Source: Psychrilyobacter piezotolerans (GTDB lineage: Bacteria; Fusobacteriota; Fusobacteriia; Fusobacteriales; Fusobacteriaceae). From it: 64,000 nt of DNA. Numbering within the stretch: the first letter of the stretch is position 1; each line of letters begins with the position of its first letter. Positions 28,087 to 37,695 of the stretch are shown here, piece after piece. A program made the translations under genes and the position numbers. The stretch is from assembly GCF_003391055.1 (NCBI RefSeq), contig NZ_QUAJ01000021.1, forward strand, positions 1-64,000, in the 5' to 3' direction. Below the pieces are notes generated by a model. It was not told where the DNA came from, did no database searches, and saw only the letters and a list, made by a program, of their open reading frames with translations.

Positions 28087-30621
28087 TTAATTAAAGTTAT
28101 ATTTTTTTCTTCTAGATTCGAAAGCTATTTCTCCTCCTTCTAGAATTTCACAAATATGTTCTTTTACTGTATTTTTTTCAAGAGTTTTTCCATCCTTATT
28201 TTTTATTTGATTTTCTAATGAACCATTTTTATAATCAAACCTTATTTCATTTTCATTTTCTGTTTTAATTCCATGCTGGTTAGCTACTATGACATTTTCA
28301 GCATCTGCTCCAACAACTACGTTTGCATTATGAGTTGCTAGAATAATTTGTCTTTGTGATTTTTTATTCCTAATAAATCTTACTAAATCATTATAGATAG
28401 ATCTATTATCTAGATCATCCTCTGGTTGGTCTATAATAATAGGGTACTTTCCTTCATTTAGTTCTAAAATCATCTCTAATAATACAAATGACCTATTCCC
28501 CTCAGACATTTGATTAATGTCATTTTCTCCTTCTTTTACTTCGAATTTTATAATGTAATTATTTCTGGCTATTCTCTTTAAAAGATCCTTTTTTTCTATC
28601 CCGCTTTTTATCTTGATTTTTTCATTCAATATTAACTCAAACAGTTTTTTTATATTTTTAGTATTAGGAATTTCTTCCATAGAATACTCTGAATAACGTC
28701 TCAAAGAAGTCCCATTAAGATTCGAATAGATATTTCCCCATTTTTCTTTCGAAAAAATTACCTTTGGCGTAATTTTTATTTCTCCAAATTTTGCTTTCCA
28801 AAGTTCACTATCTAAACTTTCACTAAAAATTGCTTGATAATCTGAAAGCTCTTTAAGGATTTGTCTCAAATTTTCTTCTTTTTTTTCTTTAAAGTAATAT
28901 AAATCCAAATTTAACTGTTTTATTTTATCCAGTTTTTTATTTTCTTCTAAAAATTGCTCTTCTGTCTTCTTCAATTCTTCTTGATTTTCTATTTTCTTTC
29001 TAAAAGGTTCTATTTTTATTTTAGCTTCTTTCAATTCCAAATTAAACTTACTAGCTTCTTTTTCAATTTCTTCAATTCTTTCAGAAATAATTTTATTTAT
29101 ATCTTCTCTAATCCTATTTAAAACAACTTCTATCTTTACTGAAACATTTTTTGAATTACTAGCTTTTTCTAAAAATAAATCATTATAACATTCTAACTTC
29201 ATTATTTCTTTGAGCTCACTCACTTCCTTTTCAATCGCCTCATTCTTTTGTTTCGAATCAATTAATTTAGCTCTTAAACTCTCCATTTCTCTAATTTCTT
29301 CTTTACTCATTCCAGAATCTGTTTTTAATTGGTTAATCTTATTTGATAATTCATCTCTATTTCTTTCAATACCTTCTTTGAGTCCAATATCTTTAAGCTC
29401 TTTTCTAACTTCTACTATTTCATCCTCTAAATCAAAATAATCATCAACCAAACTTTCTGTTTCTTTTTCTGTTTCTTCACATTCTATTTTTAGCTTTTTT
29501 AAGCTATCTTTTCTTTCCTTATTTTGTAACAAAACCTCTTTTGCTATTTCATCTATTGTTGTTTCGCTGTCGACATCATCCATAAGTCTATTTAAAAAAG
29601 ACTGTGGTATATACTCTATTTTCCTTGCCATTTCACTGTCGATGCCATCTCTCCATTTTACAGAAAATTTATTTAACTCTAAGAATTCTTTTTGTATCTT
29701 TAATTTATCATCTAATTGCTCTTTATCAATATTATTAACAATGTTTTTTAATAATAAAGATTTCCCTGTAGATTTTCCACCAATAATTGTGTTTAAATTC
29801 TGATTAAAATTAACAACTACTTCTTTTCCATTTTCATCATTAAAAGTAATTTTATCGATTATTTCATAATCATTCTTAGGTTCTGGCATATACTTTTGAA
29901 TTCTAACTCTATCCTCAGGTTCATGTATTACTTGTTTTAGCCCTTCAAAAGTTGAATCAGCTTTAATCCAGAGATATTCTTTTAAAACATAATTTCTAGG
30001 ATCGTGATTATCAGAACAGATTATAAGTGGTTTTATGCCTATATGTGGAAAAATATTTTTTTTATGATCGTGAATATCTTTAACTTGTCCAATCTCATAA
30101 ATATGTACTTTAGATGCTATTTCTTTTTTTATTGCTATATTAATAGGAAGTGAATTAGTAATAACTTTATCCATTCCACTTGTTTTTCTACCTGTATGTA
30201 AAGAGACTAATCCATCCCTACTATTAGCAAATTCTAAAATATCTTCAAAATCCCAGTATATTTTTTCATTGTCTTCTTTAGATTTTGCCTTCCCATCTAA
30301 CATAATTACATCAAAAGCAGAAGATAGTTTTTTTAAATTAATATTTTCTGAAAATATAAGAATTACATGTAAATTAGTAGCTCCTTTATCCGTTCTTAAC
30401 TCAACTCCTGGAAAAATTGTAATATTAGGAGCTAATTTTCTTAAATTTTCAATTCTTTCTTTATCAATTTTAAAATGATCGGTTATTGCAACTGCGGTTA
30501 TACCTTTTTCTTTCCACGCTTTAATAAGTAGTTCATCAGCATCTTCCCCTTTATAAGCATCATATGAAGACGCAGTATGTACATGTAAATCCCATTTATT
30601 CCATTCTGATCCTTTATTCAA
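28087..30621 (-). CDS. PHP domain - SMC-like ATPase (TrlF-type)
   Basis: An 844-residue protein. Residues 10-210 form a PHP metal-dependent phosphoesterase domain (H13, H15, D48-H49, E74, H142, D204 and H206 visible). Residues 250-844 form an ABC/SMC-type ATPase with Walker A GGKSTGKS at 281-288, a long coiled coil (about 360-600), a signature-like QMSEGNRSFVLLEM, Walker B PIIIDQPEDDLD and a switch ATHN. TTG start after GGGGGAG. The PHP-ATPase layout is that of proteins annotated TrlF; some are suspected nucleic-acid processing or anti-phage proteins. Adjacent defence-type debris supports an accessory role. Function is inferred. Confidence 0.85.
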   Translation of the reverse strand: MNKGSEWNKWDLHVHTASSYDAYKGEDADELLIKAWKEKGITAVAITDHFKIDKERIENLRKLAPNITIFPGVELRTDKGATNLHVILIFSENINLKKLSSAFDVIMLDGKAKSKEDNEKIYWDFEDILEFANSRDGLVSLHTGRKTSGMDKVITNSLPINIAIKKEIASKVHIYEIGQVKDIHDHKKNIFPHIGIKPLIICSDNHDPRNYVLKEYLWIKADSTFEGLKQVIHEPEDRVRIQKYMPEPKNDYEIIDKITFNDENGKEVVVNFNQNLNTIIGGKSTGKSLLLKNIVNNIDKEQLDDKLKIQKEFLELNKFSVKWRDGIDSEMARKIEYIPQSFLNRLMDDVDSETTIDEIAKEVLLQNKERKDSLKKLKIECEETEKETESLVDDYFDLEDEIVEVRKELKDIGLKEGIERNRDELSNKINQLKTDSGMSKEEIREMESLRAKLIDSKQKNEAIEKEVSELKEIMKLECYNDLFLEKASNSKNVSVKIEVVLNRIREDINKIISERIEEIEKEASKFNLELKEAKIKIEPFRKKIENQEELKKTEEQFLEENKKLDKIKQLNLDLYYFKEKKEENLRQILKELSDYQAIFSESLDSELWKAKFGEIKITPKVIFSKEKWGNIYSNLNGTSLRRYSEYSMEEIPNTKNIKKLFELILNEKIKIKSGIEKKDLLKRIARNNYIIKFEVKEGENDINQMSEGNRSFVLLEMILELNEGKYPIIIDQPEDDLDNRSIYNDLVRFIRNKKSQRQIILATHNANVVVGADAENVIVANQHGIKTENENEIRFDYKNGSLENQIKNKDGKTLEKNTVKEHICEILEGGEIAFESRRKKYNFN

Positions 30622-30862
30622 ATTTCTCCCCCTTAAATTTTTTTTACTTTAAATACATAATACCATTTTTAAAAATTAAATTAAAGTTTAACTAGAATAA
30701 AGCTAATTAAAATAAAAACAGTAGAAATTTAACCAAAAGGAGTTATACGATAATATTTATTCTCTAAAGAACCACAACCAATAAAACATAAAATTCCCTC
30801 ACAGCTTCAAAATCAATTTATGGTATAATAAATCAATAAAAAAGGAATCAAGGAGGAAATTG

Positions 30863-32656
30863 ATGAATATATTGATGGCATTATCTCAGCTGGAAGTTAC
30901 AGGAGCTGAAGTATATGCAGTTGAAATAGGAGAAAAATTAATAGACAGGGGACATAATTTATATTTTGTTTCCGATACACTGACAAAAAAAAACAGGGGT
31001 AAATACATCCCCCTTGCATTCAACAAAAGAAATCTATTCCAGAGGCTGGATCAGATAATAAAATTAATAAAAATTATAAAGCAGAATAAGATAGATGTAG
31101 TTCACGCCCACTCCCGTGCCTCTGCCTGGAGTGCAGAGATAGCCTGCAGACTCACAAAAACGCCATTTATAACCACCGTTCACGGGATGCAGCATATATC
31201 CAAGCACAGAAAAAGAAAGCAGCCTATCGGATGCGGGTATGCTGTCTGTGAAAACATACAAAGGGACCTGATAGAAACCTTTGATGTGGATCCCGCTAAA
31301 ATTAAAGTTCTGAGAAATGGGATAAATTTAACTAAATTTGAAATTTCAAAACCTCCTAAAAATCAAAAAAAAGTGATCTCTATCATAGGTCGGCTGTCAG
31401 GCCCTAAAGCTGATATAACCTATAATCTGCTGACTAACTCCATTGATTTGAAAAAATATAAGATAAATATAATCGGTGGGAAAGATATTCCTGAAAGATT
31501 TAATAAATTTAAAGACAGGGTGAATTTTACAGGATATATAGACAATGTCTATGAGTTCATGGCCAATTCCGACTTAATCATAGGGGCTGGAAGGGTAGCT
31601 ATGGAAAGTCTGCTCATGGGCAGACCGACTTTAGCCATTGGAGAAGCCAAAGAGATCGGGATAATAGATATGGATACGGTATCCAAGGCTTTAGCTTCTA
31701 ATTTTGGAGATGTAGGAGACAGGACTCCCCATGATTTTGACTGGAATTTTATCAGGTCTGAGATAGACCGGGGTGTGGAATTAAAACAAACTCCTCCAGA
31801 GGTAACAGACCTTATCGGGGAAAATTTTAATATCGATAAGATCGTAGATGCTTTAGAAAAAACATACCAGAGGGAATGGGTCCGGGTAAATAAATACGAG
31901 ATCCCTGTGATCATGTATCACAGGGTGATAAAAAATATAGATACGGAATCTGGAAAACACGGCACCTATGTTACTACAGACCAGTTCAGGGATCATATGA
32001 CCATCTTAAAGGAGGGAGGTTATATTCCCATTACCTTTGAGGATCTCTCTCAGATCCCCATCTACCAAAGGTTTGAAAAAAAATATATCATCCTGACTTT
32101 TGACGACGGCTATATCGATAACTATACCTATGCATTTCCTATCCTGAAGGAATTCGGATTCAAAGCTGTCATCTACCTGGTTTCTGACAGGACCTACAAT
32201 AAATGGGATGTAGACCTGACAGACGAAAAAACCTTCATGATGATGGTGCTGCCCATGTTGGAAGAGATGAGGGACAGTGACCTCATTGAATTTGGCGGAC
32301 ATACCCTGAGTCATCCCAGACTGTCTGAACTAAGCGATGATGAGATGAAGGAAGAGATATTCAAAGATAAGGAAAATACTGAAAAAAAACTAAATATCAG
32401 ACTCAACTCCTTTGCATATCCCTACGGGAACCTGGATGACAGGGCCAAAAAATTAGTCAGTGATGCAGGATATCCATACGGGGTAGCTACCGATTCAGGT
32501 TCATACTGTCTCAGTGATGATCTGTTTGAGATCAGGAGGATAGGGATCTTCCCTACCATTACAAATTTTGGATATAAAAGGAAGATTCATGGAAACTATA
32601 ATTTTATCAAGATAAAGAGGGAAAAGAAAATGCAACGTGACGTTGTATCCGGTTAA
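30863..32656 (+). CDS. glycosyltransferase family 4 - polysaccharide deacetylase fusion
   Basis: A 597-residue protein joining two enzymes. Residues 1-330 are a GT-B glycosyltransferase (VTGAEVYAVEIGEKLIDRGH, HAHSRASAWSAEIA, GRVAMESLLMGRP near 250). Residues 345-575 are a NodB-type carbohydrate esterase 4 domain (IPVIMYHRV, TFDDGYID metal/catalytic motif, GGHTLSHPRLS histidines, FAYPYG). No signal peptide or membrane helix is seen, so both act in the cytoplasm unless exported oddly. It may make and deacetylate a surface glycan. ATG 30863 is 6 nt after AGGAGG. The last codons (QRDVVSG) come from a dispersed palindrome. Confidence 0.88.
   Translation: MNILMALSQLEVTGAEVYAVEIGEKLIDRGHNLYFVSDTLTKKNRGKYIPLAFNKRNLFQRLDQIIKLIKIIKQNKIDVVHAHSRASAWSAEIACRLTKTPFITTVHGMQHISKHRKRKQPIGCGYAVCENIQRDLIETFDVDPAKIKVLRNGINLTKFEISKPPKNQKKVISIIGRLSGPKADITYNLLTNSIDLKKYKINIIGGKDIPERFNKFKDRVNFTGYIDNVYEFMANSDLIIGAGRVAMESLLMGRPTLAIGEAKEIGIIDMDTVSKALASNFGDVGDRTPHDFDWNFIRSEIDRGVELKQTPPEVTDLIGENFNIDKIVDALEKTYQREWVRVNKYEIPVIMYHRVIKNIDTESGKHGTYVTTDQFRDHMTILKEGGYIPITFEDLSQIPIYQRFEKKYIILTFDDGYIDNYTYAFPILKEFGFKAVIYLVSDRTYNKWDVDLTDEKTFMMMVLPMLEEMRDSDLIEFGGHTLSHPRLSELSDDEMKEEIFKDKENTEKKLNIRLNSFAYPYGNLDDRAKKLVSDAGYPYGVATDSGSYCLSDDLFEIRRIGIFPTITNFGYKRKIHGNYNFIKIKREKKMQRDVVSG
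32632..32650. repeat. palindromic repeat, copy 1 (GCAACGTGACGTTGTATCC)
   Basis: One of three close copies of a 19-nt element containing the palindrome GCAACGTGACGTTGC; here it encodes the C-terminal residues of the fusion glycosyltransferase. Confidence 0.8.
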
Positions 32657-32759
32657 TTATAATCAAAATTTTTATAAATTTTATCTCCTTTCTCTATTGA
32701 CATATGAGCAATTTTGAAAGATACTTTTAACAGATATATTTATAAAGGGGGTAAGATTT

Positions 32760-33326
32760 TTGATTGATAAATTGATAAGAGAGACGAGATCTTTTAGGAG
32801 TTTTGAAAGGGTAAAAATCAGTAAAAAAGAGTTGGAAGAAGTTATTGAGACAGCTAGGTACTCTAGTTCTGCCAGAAATGCACAATGTATAAGATATGTC
32901 TTAATCTCAGATGATGAAATTTGCAGTCAGGTTTTCCCGCATACCAAATGGGCTGGATTTATAAATTGGAATCCTACAAAAGAAGAGTCCCCAACAGGAT
33001 ATATCTTGATGTTAAATGAAAAAAAAGTAGGTGTCAGTGAAACTCTGTTTAATTTTGATATGGGAATTGCAAGCCAGAATATCATGCTGAAATTGAGGGA
33101 TATGAAATATGGCGGCTGCATCATAGGTGCTTATAATAAACCTGTGATAAAAGACCTTCTAGAGATTTCAGACGACTATGATTTAGGAGTTTTAATTGCC
33201 ATTGGAAAACCCAAAGAAACCGTAGAGATTATAGATACCACTTCCGATACCAGGTATTTTAGATCCAATGGTATCCACTACGTCCCTAAGCTCCGAAGGG
33301 CAGATCTGATTATAAAAAATATATAA
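32760..33326 (+). CDS. nitroreductase family protein
   Basis: A 188-residue FMN-dependent nitroreductase-like protein. The N-terminus LIRETRSFRSFERVKISKKELEEVIETARYSSSARNAQ is the classic FMN phosphate-binding start, and GIASQNIMLKLRDMKYGGCIIG and GVLIAIGKPKE follow. It likely reduces a quinone-like or nitro compound, physiological substrate unknown. The start is TTG after AAAGGGGG; no closer ATG exists. Monocistronic, with a terminator immediately after. Confidence 0.88.
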   Translation: MIDKLIRETRSFRSFERVKISKKELEEVIETARYSSSARNAQCIRYVLISDDEICSQVFPHTKWAGFINWNPTKEESPTGYILMLNEKKVGVSETLFNFDMGIASQNIMLKLRDMKYGGCIIGAYNKPVIKDLLEISDDYDLGVLIAIGKPKETVEIIDTTSDTRYFRSNGIHYVPKLRRADLIIKNI

Positions 33327-33331
33327 TATGA

Positions 33332-33366
33332 AAAGCCGTCAGATAAAATTATCTGCCGGCTTTTTT
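33332..33366 (+). terminator. terminator after nitroreductase
   Basis: Stem AAAGCCGTCAGATA / TATCTGCCGGCTTT (one mismatch) with a run of T on the plus strand, between convergent genes. Confidence 0.88.
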
Positions 33367-33379
33367 ACAGATTAAATTT

Positions 33380-34126
33380 TTACATTTGTCTATTTTTTAA
33401 TAATCTTTCCATGATCTTAATTTCCTCTTTCTGGGTGATCACTATATGTTTATTCATCTCCAATAATGTTTCATTTTTTCCAGCCTTTAAGTATTCTTCT
33501 GCCATTTTTACTGCACCTCTATGATGCACTATCATATTTGACAAAAACAAATATTCCGCTTCCTCTTTATTTAAATCATCTTCAGGTATAACCATCCCTG
33601 CCATCATTTCATCCATGGATTTAGACATCAGCTGCTCAAAATCTTTTACTTCATTGTCGATCAACCTTTTAGAGGACAATAACTCTTGCATTTCCTTTAC
33701 TTCCCTTACCTGGGCTGCAACTATCCCTTCACATAAGTTTTTTAACTCTTCATCTTCAGTAATAGCAATTATACCTTGGGCTGTTATTATTGCCCCCTCA
33801 TGATGGGGTATCATATAATTCATAAAAATATTTCCGGTATTTTTAGTAATATACTTGGAATTATCTGTCATCATAACTCTATGCCCATAAACTTCATAAT
33901 CTTTATAATTATCTAATTTTAAGTTTAGAAATTCTTCCACAGGTGTAAATACGTCTACCGAGCTTACCTCCCCATGCATATGAGTCATATGGGTTTCCGT
34001 TTCCATAGTCTCCATATGAGTTTCAGTCTTCATATGGCTGTCGCCGGGTTTATTAAAGCTGCTGCACCCAACAAGTAAAATCGCCGTTATCAGCAGTGAA
34101 ATTTTTCCGATCTTTATATTTTTCAT
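33380..34126 (-). CDS. DUF305 lipoprotein, His/Met-rich
   Basis: A 248-residue lipoprotein with signal peptide and lipobox LVGC (Cys21). A short His/Met/Thr-rich linker (THMTHMHGE) follows, then two ferritin-like helical hairpins marked MIPHHEGAIITAQ near residue 108 and MIVHHRGAVKMAEE near 200. DUF305 proteins are periplasmic helical bundles, often linked to copper or other metal handling. The His/Met content suggests metal binding, unproven. It is convergent with the nitroreductase gene and stands alone. ATG after GGAGGGGA. Confidence 0.87.
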   Translation of the reverse strand: MKNIKIGKISLLITAILLVGCSSFNKPGDSHMKTETHMETMETETHMTHMHGEVSSVDVFTPVEEFLNLKLDNYKDYEVYGHRVMMTDNSKYITKNTGNIFMNYMIPHHEGAIITAQGIIAITEDEELKNLCEGIVAAQVREVKEMQELLSSKRLIDNEVKDFEQLMSKSMDEMMAGMVIPEDDLNKEEAEYLFLSNMIVHHRGAVKMAEEYLKAGKNETLLEMNKHIVITQKEEIKIMERLLKNRQM

Positions 34127-34330
34127 ATTTCCCCTCCCTTAATATTTTTTTATTTAACCTAAGTTATTACTTATAAAAAAGATCTAAGGATCCCACCCTT
34201 AACTGGGTTTATAAAAGAATATGTTTCACTCCTAAAGGAGCGAGATACTTTAGATATCGCGATTATTTTATTTTATTTAATAACATTAGAAAAAATAAAA
34301 ATGCGAACAAAAATAAGTATCGAAAGTTTT

Positions 34331-34370
34331 AACTCCTCCTTTTTATGGTTTCTCTCAAATCAGAGAAACC
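34331..34370 (+). repeat. hairpin repeat, copy 1 (shared with 48067-48106)
   Basis: AACTCCTCC, TTATGG and the inverted arms TTTCTC / GAGAAA match, in opposite orientation, the segment 48067-48106; a partial copy is at 48021-48050. Confidence 0.65.
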
Positions 34371-34633
34371 GAAGCTATAACCATCTTGTCTTAATAAGTA
34401 ACTCACAATCGTCATTGTAGAAACATTACAGCCGAAGCTTAACGACTATAAACTTCAGATTAGGGTCTAAAACTTCTGTGTTGTAGCAGTAAAACATATC
34501 CTTCGTGCAATTCGTGACAGAATCTTTGCGTGTCTCTTTATCTCTTTTCTTTGTGCTGAATAATCTGTGTAATCTGCGACAAAAAAGAAGGTTCTAAAGG
34601 TTTCGCTCTTAACTGAATCATTTTCTAAAAGTT

Positions 34634-34684
34634 CTATGTTTATGAAATAAACTAATAGTTCTTTGGTGATGACCCTTGCGGTTA
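34634..34684 (+). repeat. 51-nt structured repeat, copy 1
   Basis: Begins CTATGTTTATGAAATAAAC, continues TAATAGT and TTTGGTGATG. Copies are at 61208-61260 (same strand) and 44940-44990 (opposite). The GTTTAT/ATAAAC arms here are GTTTAC/GTAAAC in copy 2, a compensatory change. Confidence 0.75.
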
Positions 34685-34869
34685 CTTTGTAATGAAGAAT
34701 TACATATCTTAATAAGGTCGCAACTTAGGTTATTTATACCATTAAATATAAATTCTCCTCTTTTTTTCCTTTATTTATTTCTTTTTAAGAAAGGAATCCT
34801 TTATTTTAATCTGTATAATATTTATAGCACAGACTGTCAGTCTACCTTTAAAAATCCGGAGGACATCTT

Positions 34870-35832
34870 ATGAAAAAATTTATTTTGTTTTTTTTTATCA
34901 CCCAAGCATGCTTTTCCACGGAGTATTTTTCAGAATTAAGGGTCGATTACAGTCTGCAGAATTATGAAGAAAATTATTGGTATTATAAAGGGATCATAGG
35001 TCTTCGTCATGTGGATGAAGATTTTTATACAGAGTTTTCCCTCATCGGGGAGGAGGGAGCAGATCCTGCTGTAGACCTGTACAGGGGATATTTAGAGTAT
35101 TATACCGGTGACCTTACCCTTTCAGCAGGCCGGCAGACTATAAGCTGGGGGCATGGTTATATCTTTAATCTATCCGATGTATTCAATAAAATTGATATAG
35201 AGGATCCTAAATCCGATAAAAGGGGGCTTGACTCCATAAGGTTTAAATACAGTCTCTCAGATATGTCCAGGCTTGAACTCATTGGATTTAAAACCGATGA
35301 AAAAGATGAAAATTTTGCCGGAAGATATACTTTCCTGATAGATAATTTTGAAATTATGATGAACTATTTTCATATTGCAGAACTCTCCCCCCTGACTGAA
35401 AAAATTGAGAAAAATGAAAAATTTGTTTTAGAAGCTAAGGGAGACCTGATTGTTGGTGTCTGGGGGCAGTTATCTTATGATAAATATGAAACTGATGACT
35501 TCCATACCCTGGTTGCAGGAGTTGATTATAATTTTGATCTCTATCAAAAAAATATCTATACTGCCCTGGAAGGATTTTATAATAAAGAAGGGGGCGGGGT
35601 CTACCTGACCTATAATTTGAGAATAAATGAATCTTTCGAATTTTATCAAGGATGTCTGGTTATAGATGATGGGGGATATTTAAATACAACTTTAAATTAT
35701 ATCTATAATGACTATGTAAATTTTGAATTTGCCTATAACTATTATCACAACTTTGAAAAATACGGATACTTAACTGAAGATAATAAAAAGTTAACCGGTG
35801 AGATAGTTTTTAGAACCAGGATGTTTTTTTAG
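34870..35832 (+). CDS. outer-membrane beta-barrel protein of an ABC export operon
   Basis: A 320-residue protein with signal peptide (KKFILFFFITQACFS) and then continuous alternating beta strands with aromatic girdles, ending in Phe (TRMFF), typical of an outer-membrane barrel. GRQTISWGHGYIFNLSDVF near residue 88 resembles the conserved strand of DUF1302-like porins. It begins an operon with an ABC ATPase (8 nt downstream), two FtsX-type permeases and a LolA-like carrier, so it may receive or anchor what they export. ATG after CCGGAGGAC. The barrel call is confident, the role is inferred. Confidence 0.7.
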   Translation: MKKFILFFFITQACFSTEYFSELRVDYSLQNYEENYWYYKGIIGLRHVDEDFYTEFSLIGEEGADPAVDLYRGYLEYYTGDLTLSAGRQTISWGHGYIFNLSDVFNKIDIEDPKSDKRGLDSIRFKYSLSDMSRLELIGFKTDEKDENFAGRYTFLIDNFEIMMNYFHIAELSPLTEKIEKNEKFVLEAKGDLIVGVWGQLSYDKYETDDFHTLVAGVDYNFDLYQKNIYTALEGFYNKEGGGVYLTYNLRINESFEFYQGCLVIDDGGYLNTTLNYIYNDYVNFEFAYNYYHNFEKYGYLTEDNKKLTGEIVFRTRMFF

Positions 35833-35840
35833 GAGGATCT

Positions 35841-36542
35841 ATGACGATTGTAGAAGCAAAAAAAATAACAAAAATATATAAACATGGGAAGGTAGAAGTC
35901 AGGGCCATAGATGATATAAATTTTAAGATAGATCGTGGTGATTTTGCCGTAATAGCCGGCCCCTCGGGCTCCGGGAAGACTACAATTTTAAATATTATAG
36001 GTGCAATGGACTCCGTTACCCAGGGGAAAATCATTATCAACCAGCAGGATATCAGCGTCTTAAACAAAGATGAGAGGGCTGATTTTAGGAGGGATAAGAT
36101 AGGATTTATTTTCCAGAGCTATAACCTTATCCCTGTATTAACAGTCTATGAAAATATTGAGTTTGCCCTGGATCTATGCAAAAAACATAGCCCCCTAGAA
36201 AAAAAAGATAAGATTCACCGCCTCCTTCGGGAATTAGGAATTTTTCAATTGAAAGACCGGAGACCTCCGGAACTATCTGGAGGTCAGCAGCAAAGGGTCG
36301 CCATAGCCCGTGCCCTTATCAAAGATCCTATCCTGGTTTTGGCAGATGAGCCCACGGCAAATTTAGATACCCAGACCGGAAAGGAGGTTTTGGATCTCAT
36401 GGTGAAAATAAATTTAGAAAAAAAGACTACATTTATCTTTTCATCCCACGACATCATGATCATTGAGAAAGCCAGGAGGGTTATAAAGTTAAGGGATGGA
36501 AAAATAGAAGGTGAGGAATATGATTCTAAAGATGGCTTTTAG
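35841..36542 (+). CDS. LolD/MacB-type ABC transporter ATPase
   Basis: A 233-residue cytoplasmic ATPase with Walker A GPSGSGKTT near residue 41, Q-loop FQSYNLIPVLT, signature LSGGQQQR, Walker B ILVLADEPTANLD and H-loop SSHD. The sequence is of the LolD/MacB class that energises mechanotransmission permeases rather than classical channels. It overlaps the next permease gene by 23 nt. Confidence 0.93.
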   Translation: MTIVEAKKITKIYKHGKVEVRAIDDINFKIDRGDFAVIAGPSGSGKTTILNIIGAMDSVTQGKIIINQQDISVLNKDERADFRRDKIGFIFQSYNLIPVLTVYENIEFALDLCKKHSPLEKKDKIHRLLRELGIFQLKDRRPPELSGGQQQRVAIARALIKDPILVLADEPTANLDTQTGKEVLDLMVKINLEKKTTFIFSSHDIMIIEKARRVIKLRDGKIEGEEYDSKDGF

Positions 36543-37695
36543 AAATATCTTCCGGCATCGTATCAGGTCGGTCCTAACTCTGGCTAGTTTAGCCTTTGGA
36601 ATTTTTTTTATAATCGTAGGTATAGGGTTAAATATAGGGATGGAGAGAAGGATCATTAAGATAATGAAGGAAACGGAAACCGGGGATTATAAACTCTATG
36701 GAAAGGGTTATTTTGAAGAAAAATATGAAAATATAGATGATCGTCTGGATTTCCTTATCCCCAAAGAAACTCTTCCTATTTTAAAAAAATACGATCATAG
36801 CAGCCGATTGGTTTTTTCAGGGACTATAACCGATGGAAGGTATGATTATCCTGTGAGGGTCATCGGGGGAGATAGAGAGATCGAGGATAGTTTTTTTAAA
36901 AGGAGCTCCTACCTTACCCACGGCAGTCTGGGTGTGGTCATCTCTTCTACCCTGGCCAAGGATTTAAATCTACAGGTTGGAGATCCATTTGTTTTAATGG
37001 GAACCACAGCTAAGGAGAGTCTGAATGCCATAGATCTGGTCGTCACAGGAATAATCAAAACAGGGGGATTGGAATTTGACCTCAACACTGTACTGATTGA
37101 TTTAAAGGCAGCTCAGGAGTTTGCTGAAACCGATGATGTTAACGACATTGTTTTAAGGGGGGAGATCTCCCCTGCAGATTTAAGTAAGCTGGAAGAATCA
37201 GGGGTAGAGACCATCTCCTATTTGGACGAACTCTTTGACCTCATAGTCATCACTAAACTTAAGGTAAAAGTGGTTGTAATCCTAAGCTGCATTATTTTAT
37301 TCATGTCTGGAGTAGGAATAGTCAACACCATGCTCATGGCAATGCTGGAAAGACAAAAAGAAATAGGTATCTTAATGGCCAATGGTTTAAAACCCAAAGA
37401 AATTATGAAATTATTTCTCTTGGAAGGAAGTATCCTGGGAGGAGTAGGTAGCAGTATCGGCTTTATTTTAGGGGGAAGTCTGGTTTATTACTACGAAGTA
37501 GTCGGTATCCCCATCCCCTCTCTTGCCCGTGAACTGAGCACCACCATTCCCCTTTCCGATAAAATATATGGATATTTTGATCTTAAATTAAATCTGTTAT
37601 TCTTGATATTCGGGGTAGTCATAGCAGCTATAGCAACTTTTTATCCGGCTTATAGGGCAACCCAGTTAAATCCTATCGATGTTATAAGGGAGTAG
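36520..37695 (+). CDS. FtsX/LolE-type ABC permease, first
   Basis: A 391-residue membrane protein: N-terminal helix after MAFRNIFRHR, a large periplasmic MacB-like domain (about residues 45-245), then three C-terminal helices in an FtsX domain (INTMLMAMLERQKEIGILMANG). It should extract a lipid-linked substrate from the inner membrane with its partner. ATG 36520 has GGTGAGG upstream; an in-frame GTG 9 nt earlier is weaker. A TAGATG junction links it to the second permease. Confidence 0.9.
   Translation: MILKMAFRNIFRHRIRSVLTLASLAFGIFFIIVGIGLNIGMERRIIKIMKETETGDYKLYGKGYFEEKYENIDDRLDFLIPKETLPILKKYDHSSRLVFSGTITDGRYDYPVRVIGGDREIEDSFFKRSSYLTHGSLGVVISSTLAKDLNLQVGDPFVLMGTTAKESLNAIDLVVTGIIKTGGLEFDLNTVLIDLKAAQEFAETDDVNDIVLRGEISPADLSKLEESGVETISYLDELFDLIVITKLKVKVVVILSCIILFMSGVGIVNTMLMAMLERQKEIGILMANGLKPKEIMKLFLLEGSILGGVGSSIGFILGGSLVYYYEVVGIPIPSLARELSTTIPLSDKIYGYFDLKLNLLFLIFGVVIAAIATFYPAYRATQLNPIDVIRE

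Larger units (their letters stand above)
34127..34869. other. gene-free 743-nt interval made of repeat fragments
   Basis: No credible gene. It holds a hairpin-rich segment at 34331-34370 (AACTCCTCCTTTTTATGG then TTTCTC...GAGAAA), a stretch around 34441-34457 shared with 47907-47923, words such as AATCTGTGTAATCTGCGAC near 34570, and the 51-nt structured repeat at 34634-34684. Related pieces lie at 47.7-48.1, 54.6 and 61.2-61.5 kb. The right end includes a TATAAT box near 34815 and the ribosome site of the next operon. Confidence 0.7.
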
